Origin: an uncultured Roseobacter sp.
GTDB lineage: Bacteria > Pseudomonadota > Alphaproteobacteria > Rhodobacterales > Rhodobacteraceae
DNA: 64,000 bases
Reading direction: 5' to 3'
Assembly: GCA_947488305.1 (NCBI GenBank)
Contig: CANKZM010000010.1
Location: forward strand, 1 to 64,000
Part shown: one piece after another, positions 35,391 to 45,754 of the stretch
Position numbering within the stretch: position 1 is the first letter of the stretch
Layout: every line of letters starts with the position of its first letter
Notes under the pieces: generated by a model
What the model was told of the DNA's origin: nothing
Databases searched by the model: none
Seen by the model: only the letters and a program-made list of their open reading frames with translations
Made by a program: the position numbers and the translations under genes

Positions 35391-35448
35391 TTGACGGATG
35401 GCGTGTCTCGGGATGCGCCTTTTGCCAATTGACTCAACGAAAGATGCT

Positions 35449-35477
35449 GCGGGCGGTCTCAAGTGTGCGCCGCCCGC
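35449..35477 (+). other. Intercistronic hairpin between pufA and pufL
   Basis: GCGGGCGG / CCGCCCGC, perfect 8-bp stem with a 13-base loop and no T-run, inside a 232-bp non-coding gap. This is the place of the known puf hairpins that protect pufBA mRNA from 3' decay and so give LH1 excess over reaction centre. Confidence 0.75.
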
Positions 35478-35622
35478 CCGCGGCGAACTCGCAAACGAAT
35501 AAAAATGACGGCCTCCGCCTTGGAAGCTGGTCGATGAAATCCGCAAATGGTGCCGCTGGGGCACCTGGGTTCCAATCGACTATTCCGGATCAGGCGTGCC
35601 GCACATACGCGGAGAATAGAAG

Positions 35623-36471
35623 ATGGCGTTGCTCAGCTTCGAAAGAAAATATCGCGTCCGCGGAGGGACGCTGATCGGGGGCGATCTGTTCGACTTCTGG
35701 GTGGGGCCATTCTACGTGGGCTTCTTCGGGGTCACGACCGCCTTTTTCGCCCTGTTGGGCACCATCCTGATTTTCTGGGGCGCAAGCCAGCAGGGCACCT
35801 TCAACCCCTGGCTCATCAACATCGCCCCCCCGGATCTCAGCTATGGTCTGGGACTGGCGCCGCTGATGGAAGGCGGGCTTTGGCAGATCATCACGATCTG
35901 TGCGACGGGCGCATTCCTGAGCTGGGCAATGCGGGAGGTTGAGATCTGCCGCAAGTTGGGCATGGGCTATCACGTGCCCTTCGGCTTCATGGCCGCGGTG
36001 ACCGCCTATATGACACTGGTGATCTTCCGCCCGCTCTTGATGGGCGCCTGGGGGCATGGCTTCCCGTATGGTATTTTCAGCCACCTCGACTGGGTGAGCA
36101 ACACCGGCTACGCCTATCTGCACTTCCACTATAATCCGGCCCACATGCTGGCAGTGACACTGTTCTTCACGACCACGCTGGCGCTCGCGCTGCATGGCGG
36201 GCTGATCCTGTCGGCCTGTAACCCTGAGAAGGGTGAAGAATGCAAGACGCCGGATCATGAAGACACCTTCTTCCGCGACTTCATCGGGTATTCCGTCGGC
36301 ACACTGGGCATTCACCGTCTGGGGTACCTGCTGGCCATCAATGCCGGGCTTTGGTCCGCGGTCTGTATCATTATCTCCGGTCCGGTCTGGACCGCCGGTT
36401 GGCCCGAGTGGTGGAACTGGTGGCTCGATCTGCCGATCTGGGGTGAACCCATCGCTGTGGGAGGAATGTAA
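35623..36471 (+). CDS. pufL: Photosynthetic reaction centre L subunit
   Basis: 282 residues, five membrane helices. Cofactor ligands are visible: the special-pair and accessory histidines in [10 protein letters not shown] (H169, H174), H191 in ALHGGL (non-haem iron), and the late histidine in TLGIHRLGY. It binds P870, pheophytin and QA/QB pockets with PufM. ATG 35623 has GGAGAA upstream. Confidence 0.98.
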   Translation: MALLSFERKYRVRGGTLIGGDLFDFWVGPFYVGFFGVTTAFFALLGTILIFWGASQQGTFNPWLINIAPPDLSYGLGLAPLMEGGLWQIITICATGAFLSWAMREVEICRKLGMGYHVPFGFMAAVTAYMTLVIFRPLLMGAWGHGFPYGIFSHLDWVSNTGYAYLHFHYNPAHMLAVTLFFTTTLALALHGGLILSACNPEKGEECKTPDHEDTFFRDFIGYSVGTLGIHRLGYLLAINAGLWSAVCIIISGPVWTAGWPEWWNWWLDLPIWGEPIAVGGM

Positions 36472-36473
36472 TC

Positions 36474-37469
36474 ATGTCATTTCCTGACTATCAGAACATT
36501 TTCACACAGGTGCAGGTCCAGGGAACGCCCGAAATGGGCATGGATGATGCCGGCAACAACATGATGGAAGAGCGGGTTGGCAAACCCTTCTTCAACACGC
36601 TCGCCGGTCTTTTCGGAAACGGTCAGATCGGACCCTACTATTGGGGCTGGACGACAACGGTTGCCCTTGGCACAGGTCTGGCGTGGTTCGTAATCGTGGG
36701 GTTCAACATGCTGGCGCAGGTCGGCTGGTCGATCCCGCAATTCATCCGGCAACTGTTCTGGCTGGCGCTTGAACCGCCTTCGCCTGAATACGGGCTGACC
36801 ATGCCGCCTCTGCAGGACGGAGGTTGGTACATCATTGCCAGTTTCTTCCTGCTGATCTCGGTCATGACGTGGCTGCTCAGGGCTTACCTGCTCGCCGAGC
36901 AGCACAAGATGGGCAAGCACATCTTCTGGGGCTTTGCTGCGGCTGTGTGGCTGTTCCTGGTGCTGGGTCTCTTTCGTCCGATCCTGATGGGATCGTGGTC
37001 TGAGGCCGTGCCTTATGGCATCTTCCCGCACCTTGACTGGACGACCGCTTTCTCGATCCGCTACGGCAATCTCTACTACAATCCGTTCCACTGTCTTTCG
37101 ATCGTGTTCCTCTATGGCTCTGTCCTGCTGTTCTGTATGCATGGCGGCACCATTCTGGCGGTCACCCGTTATGGCGGTGATCGTGAGCTGGAGCAGATTT
37201 ACGACCGCGGCACGGCCACGGAACGAGCGGCTCTTTTCTGGCGCTGGACCATGGGCTTCAACGCCACCATGGAAGGGATCCACCGCTGGGCCTGGTGGTT
37301 CGCAGTGCTGACCCCGATCACCGGCGGCATCGGCATCCTGCTCACCGGTACGGTCGTGGACAACTGGTTCATCTGGGCGCAGGAACACCATTTCGCGCCG
37401 ATGTATGACGGATCATATGGCTACGCAGACTACGGTTCTTACGAAGCCTTTATCGGGAAGGAGAACTGA
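36474..37469 (+). CDS. pufM: Photosynthetic reaction centre M subunit
   Basis: 331 residues with five helices. Ligands are in [23 protein letters not shown] and [12 protein letters not shown]. It begins 2 bp after pufL. Length and C-terminus are those of roseobacters with a bound tetraheme cytochrome. No pufX follows. Confidence 0.98.
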   Translation: MSFPDYQNIFTQVQVQGTPEMGMDDAGNNMMEERVGKPFFNTLAGLFGNGQIGPYYWGWTTTVALGTGLAWFVIVGFNMLAQVGWSIPQFIRQLFWLALEPPSPEYGLTMPPLQDGGWYIIASFFLLISVMTWLLRAYLLAEQHKMGKHIFWGFAAAVWLFLVLGLFRPILMGSWSEAVPYGIFPHLDWTTAFSIRYGNLYYNPFHCLSIVFLYGSVLLFCMHGGTILAVTRYGGDRELEQIYDRGTATERAALFWRWTMGFNATMEGIHRWAWWFAVLTPITGGIGILLTGTVVDNWFIWAQEHHFAPMYDGSYGYADYGSYEAFIGKEN

Positions 37470-37471
37470 TC

Positions 37472-38587
37472 ATGCTGCCCAAGTGGTTTGATAAATGGAA
37501 CGCCGATAACCCGACCAATATCTTCGGACCGGCCATCCTTGTCGGTGCTCTGGGAAGTGCTGTCTTTGCCGCGGTTGTGATCGTCGGGATCGGAAACCCG
37601 CTGCAAACGACCAGTATGCAGACCGGCCCGCGCGGGACGGGGATGCATGTCTCGGAGTTCAACGTGGCACGGTTTGCACCCGATCCCACGATTGAGGAAT
37701 ACTACACCGAGGAGCCATACGTTCCCGAAGGCGGAGAAGACCTTGCCAAGGACATCTACCAGAACGTTCAGGTTCTGGGCGATCTGACCGAGGATAACTT
37801 CAACCGCGTGATGACGGCGGTCACCCAGTGGGTTGCCCCCGAAGAAGGCTGTGCCTACTGCCATGGCGACGTGGATCTGGAAGAATATGGCAATGATGAC
37901 CTTTACACTAAGGTCGTCGCGCGCCGCATGATCCAGATGACCCAGAACATCAATGAAAACTGGGACGGTCACGTGAATGCAAACGGTGAGGTGGGGGTGA
38001 ACTGCTATACCTGTCACCGGGGCCAGAACGTACCATCCGAGATCTGGTTCAACATCACGCCGGTGACAAAGGCCACCGAAGGCTGGGCATCGCTACAGAA
38101 CCGTGCCACCTCGCTCAGCCAGTCGACATCCCTGCCATCCAACGCTTTGGAGATCTACCTCACCGAATACGAAGCGGTGAACGTGCATGATCTGGAAAGC
38201 CGGGTCGAAGGTGTGCCGAACGACGAGGACGTGGCCTCGATCCAAAAGACCGAAATGACGTTTTCGTTGATGAACTACTTCTCCAACAGCCTCGGGGTGA
38301 ACTGCGTGTTCTGTCACAACAGTCGCGCCTTCTATGACCCCGAGCAGGTGACGCCGCAATGGTCCACCGCGCTGATGGGACGTCAGATGGTGATCGAGAT
38401 GAATCAGGAATACCTGATCCCTCTGGAAACCGAATACCCTGCCGAGCGCCTTGGCCCGGTCTATGCAGATGCGCCGAAAGCAGCCTGCAAGACCTGTCAC
38501 AAAGGCTATCAGCAACCCATGCAAGGCATGAATGCCATTGCAGACTGGCCCGAACTCGCGACCACGGAGGCGCCGGTTTACGAATAG
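37472..38587 (+). CDS. pufC: Reaction centre tetraheme cytochrome c subunit
   Basis: 371 residues. An uncleaved-looking N-terminal helix (about 19-42) anchors a periplasmic domain with four CxxCH sites: CAYCH, CYTCH, CVFCH and CKTCH. It reduces the photo-oxidised special pair and accepts electrons from cytochrome c2. It starts 2 bp after pufM. No lipobox cysteine is seen. Confidence 0.97.
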   Translation: MLPKWFDKWNADNPTNIFGPAILVGALGSAVFAAVVIVGIGNPLQTTSMQTGPRGTGMHVSEFNVARFAPDPTIEEYYTEEPYVPEGGEDLAKDIYQNVQVLGDLTEDNFNRVMTAVTQWVAPEEGCAYCHGDVDLEEYGNDDLYTKVVARRMIQMTQNINENWDGHVNANGEVGVNCYTCHRGQNVPSEIWFNITPVTKATEGWASLQNRATSLSQSTSLPSNALEIYLTEYEAVNVHDLESRVEGVPNDEDVASIQKTEMTFSLMNYFSNSLGVNCVFCHNSRAFYDPEQVTPQWSTALMGRQMVIEMNQEYLIPLETEYPAERLGPVYADAPKAACKTCHKGYQQPMQGMNAIADWPELATTEAPVYE

Positions 38588-38619
38588 GAGGCGGGGGCGG
38601 CCATGGGGTCGCCCGCCTC
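38588..38619 (+). terminator. Hairpin directly after pufC
   Basis: GAGGCGGG / CCCGCCTC arms (38588-38595 and 38612-38619) start right at the pufC stop. Only two T residues follow, so it may act as an mRNA 3' stabiliser as much as a terminator. Confidence 0.5.
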
Positions 38620-38705
38620 TTAGCCCAGCACGGACCATCGGCTTCCTTGGTCCGGGCGCGGGGTCTCAACACCCCGGTTCCCTTCCTGTTGGCTACAGGA
38701 ACCTG

Positions 38706-38745
38706 GGGTCGCAGCGGACCTGATCCGGTGCGACCCCTTTCCTTC
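38706..38745 (+). terminator. Terminator-like hairpin between pufC and dxs
   Basis: GGGTCGCA / TGCGACCC (38706-38713 and 38729-38736), followed by a pyrimidine-rich CTTTCCTTCC. With the previous hairpin it probably attenuates transcription into dxs. Confidence 0.5.
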
Positions 38746-38809
38746 CCGGCGGCGGGATACGGGCTTTGGCAAGAGCCTCCGGTGCCGGTCAGATGAGGAG
38801 ACGTGCGCT

Positions 38810-40747
38810 ATGACGACGACAAACACCCCGACACTGGACCGTGTTGCAGGCCCCGCTGATTTGCGCGGCATGTCCGACCAGGAACTTTCAACGCTCGCCA
38901 ATGAACTGCGCGCCGAGGTGATCTCGGCCGTAAGCCAGACCGGCGGACACCTTGGATCAAGCCTCGGCGTGGTCGAATTGAGTGTCGCGATTCATTCGGT
39001 TTTTGATACGCCACGCGACAAGCTGGTCTGGGATGTGGGGCACCAGTGCTACCCGCATAAGATCCTGACCGGACGTCGATCAAAGATGCCCACCCTCAGG
39101 CAGGGCGGGGGGATCAGCGGTTTCACGAAACGCTCGGAATCCGAATATGACCCCTTTGGCGCGGCCCATTCCAGCACGTCGATCTCTGCCGCCCTTGGCT
39201 TTACCATCGGTCGCGACATGGGGCTGCCGACCGGCGACGCCGTGGCGGTGATCGGGGATGGCTCTATCGGGGCGGGCATGGCCTATGAAGCGCTGAACAA
39301 TGCAGGCTCCGAGGGCCGCCGCCTCTTCGTGATCCTCAATGACAATGAAATGAGCATCGCGCCGCCAGTGGGGGCCATGTCGACATACCTTTCAAGCCTG
39401 TCCGATCTGTCCAAGGTCGGTCCCTTTGGTGGGCTGGTCGCCATGGCCGAGGGCATGGAGAAGTTCGCGCCAAAGCCTGTGCGCGATGGCGCGCGGCGGG
39501 CGCGGGAGCTGGTCACCGGGCTGGAAAGCCGTGGCACCTTCTTTGAAGAGCTGGGGTTCGACTATATCGGCCCGATTGATGGCCACGACATGGGTCAGTT
39601 GCTCAGCGTGCTGCGCGGTGCCAAGGCCCGGTCTACGGGGCCGGTTTTGATCCACTGCTGTACCGTCAAGGGCAAGGGCTATGCGCCCGCCGAAGGATCT
39701 GCTGATAAATATCACGGTGTCAGCAAGTTCGACGTGGGCACTGGTGTGCAGGCCAAGGCAAAGGCCAACGCGCCCAGCTACACCGGCGTTTTTGGCGACG
39801 CATTGACCCAAGCTGCCGCCGAGGATTCCAGCATCGTTGCTGTGACAGCCGCGATGCCATCGGGCACCGGCGTCGACCGGATGGCCAAAAGGTTCCCCAA
39901 TCGTGTGTTCGACGTGGGCATGGCCGAGCAGCACGGCGTGACCTTTGCTGCCGGAATGGCGGCCTCCGGCCTGAAGCCCTTTTGCGCAATTTATTCGACC
40001 TTCCTGCAACGCGGTTATGATCAGGTGGTGCACGACGTGGCTTTGCAAGGGCTGCCCGTGCGCTTTGCCATTGACCGCGCGGGGCTGGTAGGGGCCGACG
40101 GCGCGACCCATGCAGGCGCTTTTGACATCGGCTATCTCGGCGCCTTGCCTGGGATGGTTGTCATGGCGGCGGCGGATGAAGCGGAACTGGTGCATATGGT
40201 GACCACCGCCGTGGCCCATGACAGCGGCCCGATAGCCTTCCGCTATCCGCGTGGCAACGGCACCGGTATCACCCTGCCCGAACGGGGTGAAGTGCTGGAG
40301 ATCGGCAAGGGTCGCATGATCCGCGAAGGCTCAGGCGAGGTTGCGCTTTTGTCGCTGGGTACCTTGCTGGGTGACTGCGAGGCGGCGGCGACAATTCTGG
40401 GGGCTCAGGACATTGATGTCACGCTTGCAGATGCCCGGTTTGCCAAACCGCTGGACTTGGAACTGATTGCGCGGCTTGTGCAAGGCCACAAGGCGTTGAT
40501 CACCGTTGAACAAGGTGCCATGGGCGGCTTTGGTGCGATGGTGTTACAGGCTATGGCAAGGGAAGGGCTGCTCGATCTGGGGTGCAAGGTCCGCACCATG
40601 TGCCTGCCAGACCGGTTCATCGATCAGGCCTCCCCGGCGGAAATGTACCGCGAAGCAGGGCTTGATACCTCCGGCATCGTGACGGAAGTTTGCCGCGTTC
40701 TGGGCCGTGATCCCAAGGTTGTCGATTTCCATGCGGTACGCCGCTAG
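38810..40747 (+). CDS. dxs: 1-deoxy-D-xylulose-5-phosphate synthase
   Basis: 645 residues. The thiamine diphosphate motif [18 protein letters not shown] (about 149-166) and the transketolase central part [20 protein letters not shown] are visible. First enzyme of the MEP isoprenoid pathway, supplying GGPP for carotenoids and phytyl tails; placement after puf matches other phototrophic Rhodobacterales. AGGAGA precedes the ATG. Its stop shares CTAG with the convergent peptidase gene. Confidence 0.96.
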   Translation: MTTTNTPTLDRVAGPADLRGMSDQELSTLANELRAEVISAVSQTGGHLGSSLGVVELSVAIHSVFDTPRDKLVWDVGHQCYPHKILTGRRSKMPTLRQGGGISGFTKRSESEYDPFGAAHSSTSISAALGFTIGRDMGLPTGDAVAVIGDGSIGAGMAYEALNNAGSEGRRLFVILNDNEMSIAPPVGAMSTYLSSLSDLSKVGPFGGLVAMAEGMEKFAPKPVRDGARRARELVTGLESRGTFFEELGFDYIGPIDGHDMGQLLSVLRGAKARSTGPVLIHCCTVKGKGYAPAEGSADKYHGVSKFDVGTGVQAKAKANAPSYTGVFGDALTQAAAEDSSIVAVTAAMPSGTGVDRMAKRFPNRVFDVGMAEQHGVTFAAGMAASGLKPFCAIYSTFLQRGYDQVVHDVALQGLPVRFAIDRAGLVGADGATHAGAFDIGYLGALPGMVVMAAADEAELVHMVTTAVAHDSGPIAFRYPRGNGTGITLPERGEVLEIGKGRMIREGSGEVALLSLGTLLGDCEAAATILGAQDIDVTLADARFAKPLDLELIARLVQGHKALITVEQGAMGGFGAMVLQAMAREGLLDLGCKVRTMCLPDRFIDQASPAEMYREAGLDTSGIVTEVCRVLGRDPKVVDFHAVRR

Positions 40748-41733
40748 CTGTTGACTGTCTGCCAGCAGGGCAGCTTGTCTCCCGGCGCTTCCCGCGCGCA
40801 ATAGACTGCGCGTGCGATGGCCCGTGACAAGCACAGAGCGGCGGCATGTCCGATCATCAGCGGGTCCGCCTTTGCTTTGCCATGGGAAAGACCGAACACG
40901 ATGTCGCCGTCCAGAGGCGTGTGAGAAGGGACGCAAGCCCGCGCGATCCCGTCATGGGCAGCAGTCGCCATGCGGTGGCACTGCGCTTTTGTCAGCTTTG
41001 CATCCGTTGCCACAATGGCGATGACAGTGTTCCGTTGGTTGTGGAAGGCTTTGAACTTGCGGCTCTCAAGGGTCAACCCGTGGCCACCATTCGGATCGGG
41101 GCCCAGCCCGCCGAATTCTCCGTCGATCTCGAAAGGGGCGGCGTAGAAATACCGGTCACCGGGCGCGGTGACGCTGCCGATCGGGTTGGCGGCCACAAGC
41201 GCGCCGACCGTTGCGCCGCCATCGATCTGCAAGGAAGCAGAGCCTAATCCGCCTTTCAGCATGGCTGACAGGGCCCCTGTGCCTGCGCCTTCGGTTCCCA
41301 ATGCGAAATCCTGAGCAGCGGCATCAAAGGCAGCGGCACCCAAATCGGCGTAGGGGTTCCGCTTCCAGCCTCGCTCCTGACCTTCGAAAAGATCAAAGAG
41401 GATTGCGCCAGGGACGATGGGAACGCGCGCGTTGCTGGCAGCAAAGCCACGCCCCTGCACACGCAACCTGTCCACAACTCCCGAGCAGGCATCCAGCCCG
41501 AAGGCGGATCCGCCAGACAGCACGAGCGCATCAACCGCCTCAACGGTTTTGTCAGGCGCCAGCAAATCCGTCTCGCGGGTGCCGGGGGCGCCACCCATGA
41601 CATGGCAGGATGCGATGAATGGCGTGTCTGCGGTAACAACGGTTGTGCCGGACTTCAGTGCCTCATCCTGCGCATTTCCCACGCGCAAGCCCGGCACATC
41701 GGTAATCAGGTTGCGCGGTCCGGGGCGCATCAT
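40744..41733 (-). CDS. P1-family (DmpA-like) aminopeptidase/esterase
   Basis: 329 residues from ATG 41733 (a second ATG follows directly). N-terminal nucleophile superfamily, S58/P1. Visible are [33 protein letters not shown] (about 65-78) and [10 protein letters not shown]. Such enzymes autocleave and release N-terminal residues from peptides, amides or beta-peptides. Last gene of a seven-gene operon with a peptide-type ABC transporter. The ATG overlaps the cupin stop, and the stop overlaps dxs tail-to-tail in CTAG. Confidence 0.85.
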   Translation of the reverse strand: MMRPGPRNLITDVPGLRVGNAQDEALKSGTTVVTADTPFIASCHVMGGAPGTRETDLLAPDKTVEAVDALVLSGGSAFGLDACSGVVDRLRVQGRGFAASNARVPIVPGAILFDLFEGQERGWKRNPYADLGAAAFDAAAQDFALGTEGAGTGALSAMLKGGLGSASLQIDGGATVGALVAANPIGSVTAPGDRYFYAAPFEIDGEFGGLGPDPNGGHGLTLESRKFKAFHNQRNTVIAIVATDAKLTKAQCHRMATAAHDGIARACVPSHTPLDGDIVFGLSHGKAKADPLMIGHAAALCLSRAIARAVYCAREAPGDKLPCWQTVNS

Positions 41734-42080
41734 AGGTGGGGTTTCTTTGCCGCTGTGGCAGGGTCGCCGGTGTTGGGTTCGCCCTTGGGTTCGATCAAAA
41801 GCACATGGCATTCATGCGCCGCTCGGGGCCTGTGGGTCACGCCTTTGGGGACGACGAACAATTCACCTGCCTTCACCACATGTGACGCCTCTTCCAGATC
41901 CATGACCATTTCGCCCTGCAGAACCAGAAAGAAATCATCTGTGTTTTCATGCAAATGAAAGGGAAACTCACCCTGAAATTTGACGACCATTACCTCGTTA
42001 TCATTGTAATCCGCGATCACATGCGGGTCCCAGTGAGAGGTAAATTGCGCCAGTTTCTCGGCGAGGTTTATGGGGGTCAT
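41730..42080 (-). CDS. Cupin-domain protein
   Basis: 116 residues, one cupin barrel. Metal-ligand motifs are GEFPFHLHENTDDFFLVLQG (about 37-56) and PKGVTHRPRA (about 78-87). Too small and generic to assign substrate; it could be an isomerase, a dioxygenase or a sugar/amine binder. Overlaps both neighbours by 4 bp. Confidence 0.83.
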   Translation of the reverse strand: MTPINLAEKLAQFTSHWDPHVIADYNDNEVMVVKFQGEFPFHLHENTDDFFLVLQGEMVMDLEEASHVVKAGELFVVPKGVTHRPRAAHECHVLLIEPKGEPNTGDPATAAKKPHL

Positions 42081-42823
42081 ATGCAGCGGCCTCCGTCGAC
42101 TTCCATGGCCACCCCGGTGATCATGGAGGCCTCGTCAGAACACAAATAGCAAGCTGCATTTCCCATATCCTCTGGCGTGGAGAACCGACCCAGCGGAATG
42201 GTCGCGAGGAATTTCGCGCGCATCTCAGGGGTGTCTTCACCCATGAAGGATTTCAGCAGCGGTGTCTCGCCCGCCACGGGGTTGAGCGCATTGACCCGGA
42301 TGCCTTCGGGGGCCAGTTCAACCGCCATGGCCTTGGTCGCCGTAATCAGCCAACCCTTGGAGGCGTTGTACCAGTTCAGCCGCGGGCGGGGCGAGACGCC
42401 GGCCGTGGAAGCGATGTTGAGGATGCAGCCCGCACCTTGCGCTTTCATCAGAGGCACGAGGACGCGGGACGTCAGATAAATTGACTTCATATTGACGGCC
42501 ATGACGCGGTCGAAATCCTCTTCGCTCACGTCTTCCATCGGGGCGGGCAGATGGGTCACGCCTGCGTTGTTGACCATGATGTCGATCTGGCCGAAGGCGT
42601 CTTTCGCCGCCTCGATCATTGCCTGTACATCTGAACCCAGGCTGACATCGGCTTCAAAGGCTAAGGCGCGGTCACCGAGCGATGTCGCCATGAATGCGGC
42701 CTTATCCCCGTTCAAATCCGCCACCATCACGCGACAGCCTTCGGCGATGAACTTGCGCGCGATACCTGCGCCAAAGCCTTGTGCGCCCCCGGTGATGATC
42801 GCCGCCTTGTCTTTCAATCTCAT
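42077..42823 (-). CDS. Short-chain dehydrogenase/reductase
   Basis: 248 residues, classical SDR: the glycine motif ITGGAQGFGAGIARKF (about 10-25), NNAGVTHLPAP, and the catalytic Ser-Tyr-Lys shown by NIASTAGVSPRPRLNWYNAS (Y and then K of SKG). NAD(P)-dependent; substrate unknown. Coupled to the cupin gene by ATGA. Confidence 0.9.
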   Translation of the reverse strand: MRLKDKAAIITGGAQGFGAGIARKFIAEGCRVMVADLNGDKAAFMATSLGDRALAFEADVSLGSDVQAMIEAAKDAFGQIDIMVNNAGVTHLPAPMEDVSEEDFDRVMAVNMKSIYLTSRVLVPLMKAQGAGCILNIASTAGVSPRPRLNWYNASKGWLITATKAMAVELAPEGIRVNALNPVAGETPLLKSFMGEDTPEMRAKFLATIPLGRFSTPEDMGNAACYLCSDEASMITGVAMEVDGGRCI

Positions 42824-42838
42824 CTGCTCTTCCCCCCG

Positions 42839-43339
42839 TCAGAGCTGGTATTTGAGCACCACCCTGTCATGTCCGTCGCTTTGTGGTGTGGCCGGTGCGT
42901 CGCGGTGATGCGTAAAGCCTTCGCGATGCCAGAACTTCAACCCGCGCGGGTTGGCGCAAAGCACCGCAAGCTTCAGCATGTTGATCTCACGCAGTTTTGC
43001 AAGCCGCTTCACGTCCATGATGACCTTATGGCCGATACGTTGGTTGCGAAAGGCCGGGTCCACCAGCATCAGGCCAATCCACCAGTCGTCGGGATATTCG
43101 TAACCTTCCGCAATGCAGATCATACCTACCAGCGCAGGGCCTTCCATCAACCCGAAATGGATCAGGCATTCTGGCCCCAGATCGGGCGGCACGGCGGTAA
43201 AGAAGTCATGGATATAACCGTCATCGGGGGCATGCCCGACCTCCAACACCACATAGTCCTGCGCACGCAATGCAAGATCAAGCGCGTCCACGCTGTGATC
43301 TCTTTGGTTCAGGGGCTGTAGGATGACCTCATCCCGCAT
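42839..43339 (-). CDS. GNAT-family N-acetyltransferase
   Basis: 166 residues from ATG 43339 (GGTGGG upstream; a GTG 9 bp earlier is an alternative). The acetyl-CoA site motif LMLVDPAFRNQRIGHKVIMD (about 90-109) and LAVLCANPRGLKFWHREGF are typical. Substrate unknown; being in a peptide-uptake operon, it may acetylate an imported amine or peptide. Overlaps the ATP-binding gene. Confidence 0.85.
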   Translation of the reverse strand: MRDEVILQPLNQRDHSVDALDLALRAQDYVVLEVGHAPDDGYIHDFFTAVPPDLGPECLIHFGLMEGPALVGMICIAEGYEYPDDWWIGLMLVDPAFRNQRIGHKVIMDVKRLAKLREINMLKLAVLCANPRGLKFWHREGFTHHRDAPATPQSDGHDRVVLKYQL

Positions 43340-44942
43340 CTGGCCCACCTTTCAATTCTGCCCGTTGCGGCAGTCTTGGCGCCGCTTGGAGCAGCATCTT
43401 GGTGTATTCATGTTGAGGATCGGTAAAGACCTCCTCGGTCTCTCCTTGCTCCACGATTTGCCCGGCCCGCATGACCATCACACGGTCCGTTACCGACCGC
43501 ACCACGGTGAGATCATGCGAGATGAACAGATACGTCAGCCCATGGCTGCGACAAAGCGCGGCGAGCAGGTCCAGGATTTGTGCCCGCACCGAGACATCCA
43601 GCGCGGAGACCGCCTCGTCAAAGATGATCAGATCCGGTTTGAGGATCAACGCTCGTGCGATGGCGATCCGCTGGCGCTGCCCCCCCGAAAACTCGTGGAT
43701 GAAGCGATCGGCGTCTTCGGGGCGCAGACCAACAGCTTTCAGCGCCTCGGCAACGGCACTGGCGCGTTCTTCACTGGTCGGCTGTACATCAAGCAGATGA
43801 AGAGGCTCGGTGATCAGGCGCGACACCCTGTGACGCGGGTTGAAACTGCCGAAAGGGTCCTGAAACACCACCTGCAAGCGCCGCCGCGCATCACGCATTG
43901 CCCTGCCGTCGGTGCGCACTTCCTCACCCGCCAGTGTAATGCGCCCTTCCTGTAGGGGTTCCAGACCCAGAAGGGCGCGGGTCAGGGTCGATTTTCCACA
44001 CCCGCTCTCGCCCACCAGTCCAAGGCGCTCTCCCTTCAGGATCGAAAAGCTCACGTCCTTCACAGCGGTAAACCTGGCCCGTTCTTCGAACAGGCGTCGG
44101 CGGGGGAGAAGGTAGCTGCGGGTGAGGTTCTCGGCGACCAGCAAGGGCTCCGCCCGGGGGATTTCGGGGAGGTCGACCTGATGGGTCGAGGCCTCAAACA
44201 ACATGCGGGTGTATGGGTGCTGCATCTGTCGCAACAGTGTCTCCGTGCGATCCGTCTCAACCACTTTGCCGTGCTGCATGACGGCGATCCGGTCTGCATG
44301 TTCCGCCACAACGGCGAGGTCATGGGTGATCAGCACCATCCCCATGCCATCCGCCCGGGTCAGACGGACCAACAGCTTGAGGATTTGCGCCTGCGTCGTG
44401 ACGTCCAGTGCAGTTGTCGGCTCATCAGCAATCAGAAGTTTCGGGCGCAGTGCGATGGCCATCGCGATCACGACCCGTTGTCGCTGGCCACCCGAGAGCT
44501 CATGCGGATACCGCTCCGGTGGAAACCGGTCCGGCGGCAGGCCCACCCGTTCCAGTGTCTCGATCGCCTGACGCCGAGCCTCGGCAGGGGTGGCGTCCGT
44601 GTGAAGGCGAATGGTTTCCGCGACCTGCCGTCCGATGGTGTGCACCGGGTTCAGGGCGGTCATGGGTTCCTGAAACACCATCCCCATGGCCTGACCGCGC
44701 CGCGCGCAAAGGGCTGTCTCAGGCAGCGCGGTCAGATCTTCGCCTTCCAGCCGGATCGTGCCGGAGAGTGATGCGCCATGCGGCAAGAGTTGCATCGTGG
44801 CAAAGGCGGTCATGGATTTGCCGGACCCGCTTTCCCCGGTGATGGCGAGGATCTCTCCGGGGGCTACCGACAGCGACACATCCTCCACAACGGCTTTGTC
44901 ATGGATGCGGATCGTGAGGTTCTGAATGTCCAGAAGGCTCAT
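43329..44942 (-). CDS. Fused dipeptide/oligopeptide-type ABC transporter ATP-binding protein (DppD-DppF type)
   Basis: 537 residues carrying two complete nucleotide-binding domains in tandem. The first has Walker A GESGSGKSMTA (about 34-44) and signature LSGGQRQR. The second has GESGCGKSTLT and signature FSGGQRQR. Each ends in the oligopeptide-type C-terminal element. It powers import through the two permeases encoded upstream, and overlaps dppC-type by 4 bp. Confidence 0.94.
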   Translation of the reverse strand: MSLLDIQNLTIRIHDKAVVEDVSLSVAPGEILAITGESGSGKSMTAFATMQLLPHGASLSGTIRLEGEDLTALPETALCARRGQAMGMVFQEPMTALNPVHTIGRQVAETIRLHTDATPAEARRQAIETLERVGLPPDRFPPERYPHELSGGQRQRVVIAMAIALRPKLLIADEPTTALDVTTQAQILKLLVRLTRADGMGMVLITHDLAVVAEHADRIAVMQHGKVVETDRTETLLRQMQHPYTRMLFEASTHQVDLPEIPRAEPLLVAENLTRSYLLPRRRLFEERARFTAVKDVSFSILKGERLGLVGESGCGKSTLTRALLGLEPLQEGRITLAGEEVRTDGRAMRDARRRLQVVFQDPFGSFNPRHRVSRLITEPLHLLDVQPTSEERASAVAEALKAVGLRPEDADRFIHEFSGGQRQRIAIARALILKPDLIIFDEAVSALDVSVRAQILDLLAALCRSHGLTYLFISHDLTVVRSVTDRVMVMRAGQIVEQGETEEVFTDPQHEYTKMLLQAAPRLPQRAELKGGPDAG

Positions 44943-45754
44943 GCCGGGCGCCTCCGAAGACGCGGGTCAAGTGTGTCGCGCAACCCGTCGCCCAGCAGGT
45001 TCAGCCCCAGCACGATCAGGATGATTGCCACGCCCGGTACAATCGCCAGATGCGGGGCAAGTGTCACAAGGGTCTGCGCATCCGCCAGCATCCTTCCGAG
45101 CGATGGGGTAGGGGGCTGCACGCCAAGGCCGACAAAGCTGAGGGCCGCTTCGACCTGTATGCCAAGCGCGAATTGTATCGTGCCCTGAACGATCAGCAGG
45201 TTCAGCACATTGGGCAGGATATGCTCAACCGATATCCGGGATGCACCCTTGCCCGCGACCCGGGCCGCCATGATGAATTCTCGTTCCCACAAGGGCAGGG
45301 CGGCGCCCCGGGTCACGCGGGCAAAGACCGGGATGTTGAAAAGCCCGAAGGCGATGATTGCATTGACGGCTGAAGGACCGAAGACCGCAGTGATCAGGAT
45401 CGCCATGACCAGCAGTGGAAAGGCGAAGATGATGTCATTGCCGCGCATGATCACCTCGTCCAGCCAGCTGCCCTTGCGCGCCGCTGCCGCGAGGCCCAGC
45501 GGGACGCCGAAAGTCAGGCCCACTGCGAGGGCGACCAGCGCCACCGCGATCGACGTGCGCGCTCCGATCATGACCATGCTCAGGATATCGCGGCCCAGAT
45601 GGTCGGTGCCCAGCAGATGCGCGCCGCCAGGCGGCTGCAACTTATTCGGAATATCGAGCAGCGTGTGATCGTATGGTGTCCACACCAGCGACAGCAGCGC
45701 CATCATGATAAAGCCAGCTGACAGCAGCGCGCCAAGGATCAGCGGGCGGCTCAC
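44939..45754 (-). CDS. Peptide-type ABC transporter permease (DppC family)
   Basis: 271 residues, about six helices, with the inner-membrane EAA-type loop around ILPNVLNLLIVQGT. N-terminal single helix then MetI-like domain, as in DppC/OppC. Overlaps its neighbours by 4 bp on each side. Confidence 0.93.
   Translation of the reverse strand: MSRPLILGALLSAGFIMMALLSLVWTPYDHTLLDIPNKLQPPGGAHLLGTDHLGRDILSMVMIGARTSIAVALVALAVGLTFGVPLGLAAAARKGSWLDEVIMRGNDIIFAFPLLVMAILITAVFGPSAVNAIIAFGLFNIPVFARVTRGAALPLWEREFIMAARVAGKGASRISVEHILPNVLNLLIVQGTIQFALGIQVEAALSFVGLGVQPPTPSLGRMLADAQTLVTLAPHLAIVPGVAIILIVLGLNLLGDGLRDTLDPRLRRRPA

Noticed and set aside
38588-38809. Small RNA gene or pufX between pufC and dxs
   Set aside because: Only hairpins were found; no open frame resembles PufX, and an RNA gene cannot be supported without promoter or conservation data.
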